The translations under genes and the position numbers were made by a program. Below the pieces are notes generated by a model. It worked only from the letters and a program-made list of their open reading frames with translations, searched no databases and was not told where the DNA came from. DNA of 64,000 bases from positions 1,922,001 to 1,986,000 of the forward strand of contig NC_014364.1 in assembly GCF_000143985.1 (NCBI RefSeq), in the 5' to 3' direction. The DNA is from Sediminispirochaeta smaragdinae DSM 11293 (GTDB taxonomy: Bacteria; Spirochaetota; Spirochaetia; DSM-16054; Sediminispirochaetaceae). This document shows, piece after piece, positions 16,251-24,783 of the stretch. Positions within the stretch are counted from its first letter, which is position 1, and each line of letters opens with the position of its first letter.

Positions 16251-16277
16251 TCAAGTCCTCTCTCCTCTTGCCGATAG
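16251..16277 (+). promoter_or_regulatory. Sigma-28 (FliA)-type promoter for the flg operon
   Basis: TCAAGTCC (16251-16258), exactly 11 bp, then GCCGATAG (16270-16277) match the flagellar sigma consensus TAAAGTTT-N11-GCCGATAA, strongly in the -10 half (7 of 8). It sits about 35 bp ahead of the flgF start. Confidence 0.7.
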
Positions 16278-16312
16278 TAATAAAAGAGAAGCGAAAAGCG
16301 CGGGAGGAAACT

Positions 16313-17161
16313 GTGGTACGAGGAATCTATACCGGTGCAAGCGGAATGGTCGATCAGATGCACAGAATGGATGCCATCTCGAACAACCTTGCCAATGTCG
16401 ATCTGGTCGGGTACAAGCGTGACCAATCGGTAAGCAAAGCCTTTCCTCAGATGCTGATACGGAGAATGAACGACGACGGGGTCTACTCCTTTCCCTTTGG
16501 AAGTGCAGATACCGCTCCGGTTGTCGGTATGATAGGGACCGGTGTCGAGTACAATGAGTCCTTTACTGTTTTCTCGCAAGGGGCCCTGAAAGAGACAGGC
16601 AACGATTTTGATCTTGCCCTTGACGGAAAGGGCTTTTTTGCGGTCGACACTCCCCGAGGCGAACGCTATACCCGCAACGGCACCTTTGTTCTGACCAAAG
16701 AGGGAATCCTTACCACCAAAGAGGGAGAACCCGTTCTCGGAGAGAACGGCATCATCCGGATCAAAAAGAATAATTTCGTGGTGGATGAGCGGGGCCAGGT
16801 GTGGCAGAACGGCAGTTACGACGGTGATCCCCAGCGTCTTGTCTCCAAAGAGGAAAACGAGTGGGAGAACCTTGAGCTGGTAGATACCTTAAAAGTGGTG
16901 GATTTCCGTCGGGACCGTTACCTGAAAAAAGAGGGTGACAGCCTCTATATTGCCCCCGAAGAGGCTGGCGCTTCCAATCAGGTTGCCCTCGGCTCCGAAA
17001 CCAAGGTGGTCCAAGGCTTTCTCGAAGGGAGTAATGTCAATTCCGTGACCGAGATGGTCAGAATGATAGAGGTAAACAGGGCCTACGAGGCCAACCAGAA
17101 GGCGATGCAAACCCACGATGCACTTACCGGACGTCTGATCAACGACGCTATTAAAGTATAA
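16313..17161 (+). CDS. flgF: Flagellar basal-body rod protein FlgF (spirochaetal FlhO)
   Basis: This 282-residue protein is a rod component of the periplasmic flagellum. It has the N-terminal rod motif RGIYTGASGMVDQMHRMD with ISNNLANVDLVGYK, the internal DGKGFFAVDTPRGERYTRNG segment, and the C-terminal coiled region ending MVRMIEVNRAYEANQKAMQ. The GTG at 16313 with GGGAGGA 6 nt upstream is chosen over an open extension back into the mutase gene. It opens an operon with flgG, a FlgA-like gene, flgI and flgJ, matching the order known in Borrelia. A sigma-28-like site precedes it. Rod proteins are exported by the flagellar secretion apparatus, so the lack of a signal peptide is normal. Confidence 0.93.
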   Translation: MVRGIYTGASGMVDQMHRMDAISNNLANVDLVGYKRDQSVSKAFPQMLIRRMNDDGVYSFPFGSADTAPVVGMIGTGVEYNESFTVFSQGALKETGNDFDLALDGKGFFAVDTPRGERYTRNGTFVLTKEGILTTKEGEPVLGENGIIRIKKNNFVVDERGQVWQNGSYDGDPQRLVSKEENEWENLELVDTLKVVDFRRDRYLKKEGDSLYIAPEEAGASNQVALGSETKVVQGFLEGSNVNSVTEMVRMIEVNRAYEANQKAMQTHDALTGRLINDAIKV

Positions 17162-17175
17162 GGAGTGATTGAGCC

Positions 17176-17970
17176 ATGATGCGATCTTTGTGGACCGCTG
17201 CCAGCGGCATGACCGGACAGCAGTTTAATATAGACACCATCTCCAATAATCTTTCGAACGTAAATACCACTGGTTTCAAGAAAAACCGGGCGGATTTTGA
17301 GGATCTGCTCTATCAAACAAGTCGGGTCGCAGGAACCCCTGCCACCGAGCTGACCACGGTCCCCACGGGAGTGCAGGTCGGCCATGGTGTGAAGGTTGCG
17401 GCTACCCAGAAGATGTTTACCCAGGGTGCTCTTCAGAACACCGGCAACGTTACGGACCTGGCGATCCAGGGTGACGGTTTTTTTCGTGTTCTTCTGATCG
17501 ACGGGAGTTACGGATATTCCCGGGACGGTTCATTTAAGATAGACAGCAACGGACAGCTGGTAAACTCAAACGGACACAGGCTCATACCCGAGGTTGTTTT
17601 GCCGGAGAATTTTGAACGGGATTCCCTTACCATAAGTCAGGATGGACGTATTACCGTCAAGGTGGCGGGAAATGACGATCCTGTTCAGGTCGGGCAGCTG
17701 GAACTCTACCGTTTTGTGAATCCTGCAGGTCTAAGCGCCATCGGGCAAAATAATTTCAAGATTACGAATGCCTCCGGCGATGCCATCCCCGGTCGTCCGG
17801 GTTTCGACGGTATGGGACAAACCGTTCAGCGCTTTTTGGAAATGAGTAATGTTTCGGTTGTCCAGGAAATGGTGAATATGATTGTCGCTCAGAGGGCCTA
17901 TGAACTGAATTCGAAGGCAATCCAGACATCCGATACCATGCTGGGGATCGCCAATAGTCTTAAACGATAG
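17176..17970 (+). CDS. flgG: Flagellar distal rod protein FlgG (spirochaetal FlhP)
   Basis: The 264-residue FlgG forms the distal rod. The N-terminal MRSLWTAASGMTGQQFNID with ISNNLSNVNTTGFKKNR, the body motif IQGDGFFRVLLIDG and the C-terminal FLEMSNVSVVQEMVNMI-QRAYELNSKAIQ are characteristic. Its length equals the family norm of about 260. The gene follows flgF by 14 bp and has a GGAGTG site before its ATG. A second ATG immediately after the first is possible as start. Paralogy with FlgF is clear at both ends, which form the coiled rod core. Confidence 0.95.
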   Translation: MMRSLWTAASGMTGQQFNIDTISNNLSNVNTTGFKKNRADFEDLLYQTSRVAGTPATELTTVPTGVQVGHGVKVAATQKMFTQGALQNTGNVTDLAIQGDGFFRVLLIDGSYGYSRDGSFKIDSNGQLVNSNGHRLIPEVVLPENFERDSLTISQDGRITVKVAGNDDPVQVGQLELYRFVNPAGLSAIGQNNFKITNASGDAIPGRPGFDGMGQTVQRFLEMSNVSVVQEMVNMIVAQRAYELNSKAIQTSDTMLGIANSLKR

Positions 17971-17979
17971 GCTAGGGCA

Positions 17980-18816
17980 ATGATGGTGACCCGTTGCTGG
18001 AGAAAAGGGCTTGCTTTGTTGCTTCTTTTCATCCCGATCTTGGAGCTTTCCGCAGATGATGTGCTGCGGATTCCATCTGTTATTCGTGCGGATACAAGTG
18101 CTTCGGCCCCCGATGCTTCCGCGCTTTGGGGACGGATGACACAGGCTCTGTCAAGGTCGGGGCTTCAAAAGCCCGGCAACGGTATGCTTCTTATCTCGGG
18201 TTCCTCTGCTTCGTCTCTTCTTTCCCCATCGCAAGGGGCCGTGGTTGCTCCCAAGTGGGTCGCTCTGCTTCCATCGAAGGCTCACTCCTCTTTTTCCGAT
18301 ACCTTTTTCCCTCTTTTGGTCCAAAAATTCGGCGCTGCTCTGGAATCGGCTGCCCTGCGGGACCTGATTCCAGATGATACGGTCATTCAATTTGACTTTC
18401 CGCAATCGATGAACGATAGTTCCATGCCGCTTCGTGATCTCTCCTTTTTGGCTCTTGATCCCCTGGCTGCCGCCTTTTCCGGAATGCAAACCGGTAGCGA
18501 CTCCTGTCGGCTTCCCCTGCGACTTGTTTTTCACGGGGAAGAAAAAATCGTTATGGCCCAACTTCGGCTTTTCTCTCTTCAAGACCACGGTTACTCATCG
18601 GTCGTCCGTTCCGGCGATCAATTGCGGGTTAGCTATGGAACCGGTGGTGTTCTGGTGAAATTTTCCGCACGGGTTGAATCTGTAGATGAAAGAACAGGAG
18701 CCTTGCGTATCCGGCCGCTCTCTTCGCTTTTTCGGGATGAACGGGGAACCCGTCGTTTTGATGCGGTGCTTGATGAAAACGGAAAGGCTATAATTGTCGA
18801 TGGAGCATTGAAATGA
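17980..18816 (+). CDS. FlgA-like periplasmic protein (Borrelia BB0773 position)
   Basis: The 278-residue protein has a cleavable signal peptide (RCWRKGLALLLLFIPILELSA) and an otherwise poorly conserved body. The last 80 residues (SVVRSGDQLRVSYGTGGVLVKFSARVES cut into VRSGDQ, ARVESVDE, GKAIIVDG motifs) resemble the C-terminal beta-clip of FlgA, the chaperone for P-ring assembly. It lies between flgG and flgI, where Borrelia has an uncharacterised gene, and its stop overlaps the flgI start (ATGA). A role in FlgI delivery or ring assembly in the periplasm is therefore likely. The N-terminal 190 residues match nothing I recognise, so the family assignment rests on the C-terminus and position. Confidence 0.7.
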   Translation: MMVTRCWRKGLALLLLFIPILELSADDVLRIPSVIRADTSASAPDASALWGRMTQALSRSGLQKPGNGMLLISGSSASSLLSPSQGAVVAPKWVALLPSKAHSSFSDTFFPLLVQKFGAALESAALRDLIPDDTVIQFDFPQSMNDSSMPLRDLSFLALDPLAAAFSGMQTGSDSCRLPLRLVFHGEEKIVMAQLRLFSLQDHGYSSVVRSGDQLRVSYGTGGVLVKFSARVESVDERTGALRIRPLSSLFRDERGTRRFDAVLDENGKAIIVDGALK

Positions 18817-19868
18817 AACAGATACGGCTATCCCTTTTGTTTGCTCTCTGCCTGGTGTGCAGCGGCACCGGCTATGCACAGAACGCGCAGGCTGCCAATA
18901 GCGCGACTTCTTCTTCCTCGGCGGCTGCACCGGCCGCAGGAGGAACAAGAATCGGCGATATTACCGAGCTTCGTGGAATCAGAACGAACCAGCTGGTCGG
19001 TGTCGGTATCCTTACCGGACTTGATGGCAAGGGTGACGGTTCCCGTTCCGTTCCTATCAGGTCGTCTCTTGCCGTTATGCTCGGACACTTCGGGATCGAG
19101 GTCGATGCTCAGGATGCCGCAGGGAAAAACAGCGCACTTGTTTTAGTGACTGCCGACGTTCCCCCTTTCGCTTCTCCCGGGGATCGTATCGACATAACTA
19201 TCTCGGCGCTTTTCGATGCGAAAAACGTGAAGGGTGGAGTCCTGCTTCAGACTCCGCTGAAGTCGGCCGGAGGCGATGTCTACGCTGTTGCCCAGGGCAA
19301 GGTCGAACACTCCGGTGAGAGCTCCACCGTTGGAGAAATCATTGGCGGAGCGGTCATGGAAAACCGTGTGCACAGTGATGTAGAAGGTGAGGGCGGCTTC
19401 ACCCTTCTCCTCGAGCGTCCCAATTATCGTGTCGCCTACCTCATTCGGGAGGCGATAGCCAATGCCTATCCCGATCTTTCGGTATCCGCCGGAGATGCTT
19501 CGTCGGTAAGCGTTACCCTTGGTGAAGATGGGGATCTTGTCCGTCTTATCGGCGAGATTCAGCAGCTTCGCATCGATCTTCCCCGCCCCTCGAAGGTTGT
19601 TATCGACGAGGCTTCCGGTATCGTCGTTATGGGCGGGAATGTACAGATAGCTCCCGTGACGGTGACCTATCGGGGAGCGACGATCGAGGTAGGGCCTCCC
19701 GGCTGGAATAGCGGCAATAGCAATGGGTTTTCCATCGAGGAAACCGTTTCAGTTCAGAAATTCTTCGAAGTGCTTCAGTCCTCTGGTATCGGGACCGATG
19801 ATATTATTGATATTCTTAAGGTTATCGATAGGGCCGGTGCCCTGTATGGCAGCCTCGAGATGATGTGA
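18813..19868 (+). CDS. flgI: Flagellar P-ring protein FlgI
   Basis: FlgI (351 residues) forms the periplasmic ring around the rod. A Sec signal covers residues 1-22 (ending TGYAQ), followed by a low-complexity Ala/Ser stretch and the family start RIGDITELRG-RTNQLVGVGILTGLDGKGD. Further family motifs are VTADVPPFASPGDRIDI, PLKSAGGDVYAVAQG, and ASGIVVMGGNVQIAPV. The C-terminus has the usual long helix and ends near residue 351, close to the normal mature length. It overlaps the FlgA-like gene by four bases. Not all spirochaetes keep P-ring genes; its presence with flgJ suggests a complete ring here. Confidence 0.95.
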   Translation: MKQIRLSLLFALCLVCSGTGYAQNAQAANSATSSSSAAAPAAGGTRIGDITELRGIRTNQLVGVGILTGLDGKGDGSRSVPIRSSLAVMLGHFGIEVDAQDAAGKNSALVLVTADVPPFASPGDRIDITISALFDAKNVKGGVLLQTPLKSAGGDVYAVAQGKVEHSGESSTVGEIIGGAVMENRVHSDVEGEGGFTLLLERPNYRVAYLIREAIANAYPDLSVSAGDASSVSVTLGEDGDLVRLIGEIQQLRIDLPRPSKVVIDEASGIVVMGGNVQIAPVTVTYRGATIEVGPPGWNSGNSNGFSIEETVSVQKFFEVLQSSGIGTDDIIDILKVIDRAGALYGSLEMM

Positions 19869-19880
19869 GGTGATTATTCC

Positions 19881-20198
19881 ATGGAGATTCCAGCGACAAT
19901 ACGATCGGCCGATCGATCGGTTCCTGCAGCAGAAGAGGCGGCCAGAAGGGCTACTGCGACTCAGGATCAGACGAAGCTGAAAAAGGCTTGCACTGATTTC
20001 GAGGCTCTCTTTATAAAACAGATGTTCAAGGCAATGGATAAGACCGTCGAGCATACCGGACTCTTGGACGGGGGAATGGCCGAAGAGTATTTTCGTGATA
20101 TGCTGCTTGATTCTTATGCCGACGAAGCATCAAAAACCAGTAAACTTGGTATTGCCGAAATGATGTTTCGACAACTCAGCAGTAAAGGGATAGTCTAA
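19881..20198 (+). CDS. flgJ: FlgJ rod-binding domain protein
   Basis: This 105-residue protein is the rod-capping half of FlgJ only: CTDFEALFIKQMFKAMDKT, GLLDGGMAEEYFRDMLLDSYADEASK and the tail LGIAEMMFRQL are conserved. The C-terminal muramidase domain of enterobacterial FlgJ is absent, as in many bacteria where another enzyme opens the peptidoglycan. It begins 12 bp after flgI with a GAGGTG site and closes the operon. After its stop comes an AT-rich gap before the sigma-factor gene with its own promoter. Confidence 0.9.
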   Translation: MEIPATIRSADRSVPAAEEAARRATATQDQTKLKKACTDFEALFIKQMFKAMDKTVEHTGLLDGGMAEEYFRDMLLDSYADEASKTSKLGIAEMMFRQLSSKGIV

Positions 20199-20300
20199 AA
20201 AAGTAGACATTTTTTCTCAACATCAATCTTTTTTTATGAAACATGTTGATAAGTATTTATATAGTATGTAGATAACAAAACAACAAATTTTCAATTTTTA

Positions 20301-20316
20301 TGGCATGGTTTTTGCT
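20301..20316 (+). promoter_or_regulatory. Sigma-54 (RpoN)-type promoter of the sigma-factor gene
   Basis: TGGCATG (20301-20307), four bases, then TTTGCT (20311-20316) match the -24/-12 consensus TGGCACG-N4-TTGCW with the GG (20302-20303) and GC (20314-20315) exactly 12 bp apart. Predicted transcription would start near 20326-20329, very close to the ribosome site (20327-20331), so the leader would be only about 10 nt. The AT-rich DNA upstream (20199-20300) includes TCAACAT/ATGTTGA arms near 20217-20250 that could bind an activator. Confidence 0.6.
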
Positions 20317-20337
20317 TTTATTTGATAGGAGCTAACT

Positions 20338-21183
20338 ATGACGAAGATTGAGAAACACAGGCAGGAAGATGACGCCCTGCGAAGTTATTTTGATGAGATT
20401 AAACAACACAAGCTGCTTACCTTCGAAGAAGAGCTGGAACTCTCCCGAAAGATTCAATCGGGTGATGAAGCCGCTCGCCACCGTCTCATTGAGGCAAATC
20501 TTAGGCTTGTAGTGAAAATCGCCAAATCGTATGTGACACCAGGGTTTGGTCTCCTTGATCTCATTCAGGAAGGAAATATGGGACTCATCAGGGCCGCTGA
20601 AAAATATGATCACCGAAAACAGGTACGATTTTCCACGTATGCGGCATGGTGGATTCGCCAGAGTATCGTACGGGCAATTGCAAAGAAACAGAAGGCAATT
20701 AGGCTTCCGCATAGGAAAAATAATCTGCTGAAGAAGATTCAGCGTACCTATTATCAACTCAGCCAGGAGCTTGAACACGAACCTTCGGCCGAAGAGATCG
20801 CTGTGGAAATAGGAATTGAACCCTCCATAGTCGACCAAATGCTTCAGGTTGGGAATCCCGTTGTTTCCCTCGATTGTGAGATTGGCGATGATGCTTCGAC
20901 CCTTCTTGACATGCTGGAAGATTCAACCTATGAACCGGAGCGTGTCTGTATAAACAAGTCGATGCAGGAAGATACCATGCACTTTCTCGACCATCTGAAA
21001 GAGCGCGAACGCCAAATCCTCTTGTACCGGTTTGCCTTCTTCGGCGGGAAAAAATATACCCTGAAGAAGATTGGAATGGAGATGGGTATCAGCCCGGAGA
21101 CGGTACGTCAGATTGAAATGCGTGCGATCAGGAAGCTGCGGGACCATGCGGAGGAGATGAAAGACTATCTTCACCGAGCTTGA
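20338..21183 (+). CDS. Sigma-70-family sigma factor, RpoS-like by position
   Basis: The 281-residue protein lacks region 1.1 and contains region 1.2 ([21 protein letters not shown]), region 2 ([49 protein letters not shown]), region 3 ([13 protein letters not shown] ... PSAEEIA) and a region 4 helix-turn-helix ([20 protein letters not shown]). This is a group 2/3 alternative sigma rather than the housekeeping one, which is larger. It follows the flagellar operon ending in flgI-flgJ, just as Borrelia rpoS lies beside flgI, and a sigma-54-like promoter precedes it, as for Borrelia rpoS. A general stress or motility/adaptation role is inferred. An AGGAG sits 6 nt before the ATG. Confidence 0.88.
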   Translation: MTKIEKHRQEDDALRSYFDEIKQHKLLTFEEELELSRKIQSGDEAARHRLIEANLRLVVKIAKSYVTPGFGLLDLIQEGNMGLIRAAEKYDHRKQVRFSTYAAWWIRQSIVRAIAKKQKAIRLPHRKNNLLKKIQRTYYQLSQELEHEPSAEEIAVEIGIEPSIVDQMLQVGNPVVSLDCEIGDDASTLLDMLEDSTYEPERVCINKSMQEDTMHFLDHLKERERQILLYRFAFFGGKKYTLKKIGMEMGISPETVRQIEMRAIRKLRDHAEEMKDYLHRA

Positions 21184-21214
21184 CCAAAGCCCTATGAACG
21201 AATAGTGTGATGGG

Positions 21215-22159
21215 GTGACGGAGAAGAAACGACCGCCGAAAACCAAACCGACCCAACTATATTTGCTGCTGGGAGTCATTATAGTATTGCTCCTTGCGGC
21301 ATTGTTGCTTTTTCCGGGAAAGACAGGGTCGCGAAAGCAGGAACTTTCGGAGGGTCGGGACGATTCTCCCTCTCAGCAGGAAGCGCCCCCTGATTCAGAG
21401 ACTGCTCCCGTTGCGGTGCAAAACCCCGCCGAGGATCTGAAAGGCGGGAAGCCTCTTCCCGGTCAGAAGGTTCCGGCAAAGCCGTCACGTGGAGAGCTTG
21501 CCATCATCATCGATGATGTTGGGTATAGTCTCAAAGAGCTCCGTCCCCTGCTTGCCTTTCCGGGCCCCATCACCTTTGCAATCCTTCCGGGTGTTACCTA
21601 TTCCAAAGAGGCTCTCAAGGAGATCCTTCAGGCCGGAAAGGAGGCCATACTTCACCAGCCCATGGAGGCGATCGGGGGAAATGACCCGGGCCCCGGTGCC
21701 ATCTATACCTGGATGGACACTGCTGCTGTTCGCGAACAGCTGGATAAGAATTTAAAGGAGCTCAGGGGCGTTAAGGGAATCAATAATCATATGGGTTCCA
21801 AGGTGACCTCTGATCCCCGAGTGATGGAAGTGGTCTTGGAAGATTTGAAAGAGAAAAACTTGATGTTTATAGACAGCAGGACTACTGCAGAGACGGTCTC
21901 AAGGGGGATTGCGCAGCGCCTGCATATTCCGTATCAGGAAAGGAGCGTTTTTCTGGACAATACTCAAGAGCGGGAAGAGATCCTCCAGGCTTTTCAGGAG
22001 GGGCTGCAAAAGGCGGAAAAAAACGGCCGGGCAATTATGATTGGCCATGTATGGTGTCACGAGCTTGCCGAAATTCTACTGGAGGTGTATCCTCAGGCCC
22101 TTGAAGAGGGGTTCGAGTTCCTTTCTGTAAGTGATCTGATTGATGATACTGCGGAGTAA
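21215..22159 (+). CDS. Divergent polysaccharide deacetylase (YibQ family)
   Basis: The 314-residue protein has an N-terminal membrane anchor (LYLLLGVIIVLLLAALLLF), a low-complexity linker rich in Pro, Ser and Glu to about residue 85, and a divergent polysaccharide-deacetylase domain with ELAIIIDDVGYS, ITFAILPGVTYS, ILHQPMEAIG, NNHMGSKVTSD and IDSRTT. YibQ-type domains are associated with the cell envelope and often sit near peptidases; the activity is unproven. It should face the periplasm. The GTG at 21215 has only a weak ribosome site. It lies just upstream of tsaD with a 2-bp gap, so they are probably cotranscribed. Confidence 0.85.
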   Translation: MTEKKRPPKTKPTQLYLLLGVIIVLLLAALLLFPGKTGSRKQELSEGRDDSPSQQEAPPDSETAPVAVQNPAEDLKGGKPLPGQKVPAKPSRGELAIIIDDVGYSLKELRPLLAFPGPITFAILPGVTYSKEALKEILQAGKEAILHQPMEAIGGNDPGPGAIYTWMDTAAVREQLDKNLKELRGVKGINNHMGSKVTSDPRVMEVVLEDLKEKNLMFIDSRTTAETVSRGIAQRLHIPYQERSVFLDNTQEREEILQAFQEGLQKAEKNGRAIMIGHVWCHELAEILLEVYPQALEEGFEFLSVSDLIDDTAE

Positions 22160-22161
22160 GC

Positions 22162-23175
22162 ATGCTTGTTCTTGGCATTGAAACATCCTGTGATGAATGC
22201 TCGATTGCCGTTGTAGAAGACGGCAAAACAATTCGCTCGAACATCGTGGCGACTCAGATCGATCTTCATCGGGAATTTGATGGGGTGGTACCCGAGATTG
22301 CCTCTCGTCTCCATACCGAGTGGATTTCTTCGGTTTTTAGGAGATCACTCGAAGAGGCTGGCATTGCTAAAGAGGACATTGATGTTGTGGCGGTGACAAG
22401 CCGTCCGGGGCTCATCGGTTCTCTGTTGGTTGGGCTTTCCTTTGCAAAAGGCCTTGCCTTTGCCCTCGGCAAACCCTTGGTGACGGTCGACCACATTCGT
22501 GCCCATCTCTACGCCCCCCATTTAGAACACAGTATCGACTATCCCTATCTTGGACTCCTCGTTTCAGGCGGCCATACCGTGATCGGGATCGTCCGAGAGT
22601 ACGACAGCGTTGAAGTCCTGGGCACAACCATAGACGACGCCTGTGGAGAGGCCTTTGATAAGGTGGCAAAACATTACAAGATGGGCTATCCCGGAGGGGT
22701 GGCTATCGACAAGCTTGCAAAGCAGGGGGATGACTCCCTCTTTTCTTTCCCTGACCCTTCATTGCACAAGGGGGATCATCGATACGATGTCTCCTATTCC
22801 GGCTTGAAGACTGCGGTCATCAATCAAATTACCCAGTTTAGCTCTACGCCCCCTCCATATCGTAACGAGGATATTGCCGCAAGCTTTCAGAAGGCTGCCG
22901 TCGGGATGTTGATGAAACGCCTGAGATACGCCATTGATGACACGGGGATTCGCCGCGTGGTGGCCGGCGGTGGAGTTGTCGCCAACTCCCGTTTGCGTCG
23001 TGAGCTTTCCGAGCTTGAGGATGTGGAGGTTATCGTTCCTTCGATGCGGTTGTGTACCGATAATGGTGCAATGATAGCGGGGCTGGGCTATATGATGTTC
23101 GTAAACGGCATCACCTCATCCTTGGCCGAAAATGCCTCATCAAGGGTCGCTGCCTTTAGGCGAGGCTATCCGTAA
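22162..23175 (+). CDS. tsaD: tRNA threonylcarbamoyladenosine synthase subunit TsaD
   Basis: TsaD (337 residues) transfers the threonylcarbamoyl group to A37 of ANN-decoding tRNAs together with TsaB and TsaE. It begins MLVLGIETSCDECSIA, has the metal-binding HxxxH as HIRAH (about residues 111-115), LLVSGGHTVI, the DDACGEAFDK loop, and the ASP-fold motif VVAGGGVVANSRLR near the C-terminus. Length equals the family norm. It follows the YibQ-like gene by 2 bp and converges on the MinD-like gene, leaving only 9 bp between stops and no visible terminator. Confidence 0.97.
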   Translation: MLVLGIETSCDECSIAVVEDGKTIRSNIVATQIDLHREFDGVVPEIASRLHTEWISSVFRRSLEEAGIAKEDIDVVAVTSRPGLIGSLLVGLSFAKGLAFALGKPLVTVDHIRAHLYAPHLEHSIDYPYLGLLVSGGHTVIGIVREYDSVEVLGTTIDDACGEAFDKVAKHYKMGYPGGVAIDKLAKQGDDSLFSFPDPSLHKGDHRYDVSYSGLKTAVINQITQFSSTPPPYRNEDIAASFQKAAVGMLMKRLRYAIDDTGIRRVVAGGGVVANSRLRRELSELEDVEVIVPSMRLCTDNGAMIAGLGYMMFVNGITSSLAENASSRVAAFRRGYP

Positions 23176-23184
23176 GGGAAATGG

Positions 23185-24144
23185 TCAGAACGCTTCACCA
23201 AGCTGCCGGATATCCTCGTTCTCCTCGAACAGTGCCGGTGCTTCTGGTATTGGAGTTGAAATAAGCTTCTTTGCAATTAATGTCATAGCCCTGCCGAATT
23301 GACTATCCGGATGGTTCTGATAAAAAGGACGGCGTTCGATAATGGATCTGGATATTCCTTCTTCCCGCTTCAGAAATCCGATATACTCCATTTTGATGCC
23401 GACATTGCGGGTTGTTATGGAGCGAAGTTTGCTACCGAGTAAAAGGTCCTGGTTACTGGCCCCCATATTAAGAACAATCCTCGGGTAGAGCTTGCCCAGC
23501 TGTCTGCGGCATTTCTCCGCCGCTTCCTGCGAAAAATCTTCCATCCCGGCCAGAAGATCTGAAAAATCGTTTCCCGATCCCTCCAGCCGTTCGGTCATAA
23601 ACTCGGAGATAAAGTTCCGTTCTTCACTTTTGGAGGGAAAGGTGCGGAAGAGAAGTCTGAAGACCGCAGTCTTTAGAAAGGAATAGGAGCTGAGGATCGC
23701 GGTTGTTTCAGGGCTTGTAACGATGAGCCCCGAAGAGGACATAAGGAAAAAATCAACGACATTATAGCTGCTGCCGGCTCCTAAATCCAGAAGAACAAAG
23801 TCGGCGGTCAGTTGCTCCAGCTCTTTCATGATCTTGAGTTTGCGGAAATAAGGAAGATTGGCAGTGCCCGGAAGCAGGGCATCACCCGGAATAAGAAAAA
23901 GCCTGGGGATTCCTGTATCTACAAGGAGCGATTCCAGAGACTCCGCCTTTTTGTAGATAAAACTGCCGATGCCTGCATGGCGATTTTTGACCCCAAGACA
24001 GGTATGAAGGTTGGAACTTCCGAGGTCGAGATCGACAAGAATAACCGTTTTCCCCAAGGAGGCGAGGGCTATACCCAGGTTGGCGGTGAAAACCGTTTTC
24101 CCGACGCCACCCTTTCCACTGGCAATAGGAATAATTACCTGCAT
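23185..24144 (-). CDS. MinD/ParA-family P-loop ATPase
   Basis: The 319-residue protein has the deviant Walker A SGKGGVGKT at residues 9-17, the ILVDLDLGSSNLHT Walker A' region and a DFVLLDLGAGSSYN Walker B segment. The best start is the ATG at 24144, which gives the usual MQVIIPIASGKGG opening; a -10 box lies 9 nt upstream and no ribosome site is seen. Upstream in-frame ATGs at 24195 and 24294 overlap the promoter and apt. The C-terminal 150 residues are less conserved and contain NMGASNQDLLLGSKLRS. Relatives such as FlhG/MinD position flagella or other polar machinery, but nothing adjacent proves such a role. It is divergent from apt. Confidence 0.85.
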   Translation of the reverse strand: MQVIIPIASGKGGVGKTVFTANLGIALASLGKTVILVDLDLGSSNLHTCLGVKNRHAGIGSFIYKKAESLESLLVDTGIPRLFLIPGDALLPGTANLPYFRKLKIMKELEQLTADFVLLDLGAGSSYNVVDFFLMSSSGLIVTSPETTAILSSYSFLKTAVFRLLFRTFPSKSEERNFISEFMTERLEGSGNDFSDLLAGMEDFSQEAAEKCRRQLGKLYPRIVLNMGASNQDLLLGSKLRSITTRNVGIKMEYIGFLKREEGISRSIIERRPFYQNHPDSQFGRAMTLIAKKLISTPIPEAPALFEENEDIRQLGEAF

Positions 24145-24153
24145 ATCGATAAC

Positions 24154-24182
24154 AGCATAGAGGAGAGTGTCGGAAAAAGCAA
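24154..24182 (-). promoter_or_regulatory. Promoter of the MinD-like gene
   Basis: On the minus strand TTGCTT (24182-24177), 17 bp and TATGCT (24159-24154) end 9 nt before the ATG at 24144, which predicts an almost leaderless mRNA. Confidence 0.45.
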
Positions 24183-24238
24183 TGATCTGTGCCATCCCCT
24201 CTTTCGCTTTCGGGTAAAATTGTATTATGGTGGCTTCT

Positions 24239-24772
24239 ATGAGTGCCACATACGATTTCGATGCAGCCATACGAAGAATACCCGATTTTCCCAAACCTGG
24301 TGTTCTTTTCTACGATATTACCTCGTTGATTGGAAATGCCGAGGCATTTGGGGCTGTGATTGACACAATGAAGCATCTTTACCAGGGGCGGCGTATTGAT
24401 GCCATAGCAGCGGTTGAGGCCCGGGGCTTTCTCTTTGCCACTCCCCTTGCTTACCTTCTGAATCTTCCGACGATTCTGATTCGGAAAAAGGGTAAGCTTC
24501 CCGGAGCCACCGTAGAGCGCTCTTTCTCCCTTGAATATGGTGAGGATACGATTCAAATCCATCGTGGCGATATACCCATAGGGGGGAATGTTCTTATTGT
24601 TGACGACTTGATTGCCACAGGAGGTACCATCCGCGCTGCGGTGGATCTCCTTCGTGAATCTGGTGCCTGTGCAAACGAGCTTTTTTCCGTCATTGGCCTA
24701 CCTTTTCTTGGTTTTAGGGAGCTTCTTTCCGATTGCAGCATCGAGACATTGGTTTGCTATGAGGGAGAATAA
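24239..24772 (+). CDS. apt: Adenine phosphoribosyltransferase
   Basis: Apt salvages adenine to AMP with PRPP in the cytoplasm. Family motifs are RIPDFPKPGVLFYDIT at the start, AAVEARGFLFATPLAY, the flexible-loop region IRKKGKLPG, and the PRPP-binding VLIVDDLIATGGT. The chosen ATG at 24239 gives 177 residues and has a GGTGG stretch 5 nt upstream; an in-frame ATG at 24227 adds four residues and lies 6 nt after a TAAAAT box, so a leaderless start there is also possible. It is divergent from the MinD-like gene and followed by the promoter of two tRNA genes. Confidence 0.95.
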   Translation: MSATYDFDAAIRRIPDFPKPGVLFYDITSLIGNAEAFGAVIDTMKHLYQGRRIDAIAAVEARGFLFATPLAYLLNLPTILIRKKGKLPGATVERSFSLEYGEDTIQIHRGDIPIGGNVLIVDDLIATGGTIRAAVDLLRESGACANELFSVIGLPFLGFRELLSDCSIETLVCYEGE

Positions 24773-24783
24773 AAATGTAGGAG

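Noticed and set aside
16136-16312. Longer start for flgF
   Set aside because: The extension lies in the mutase gene; the rod motif begins directly at the GTG with a good ribosome site.
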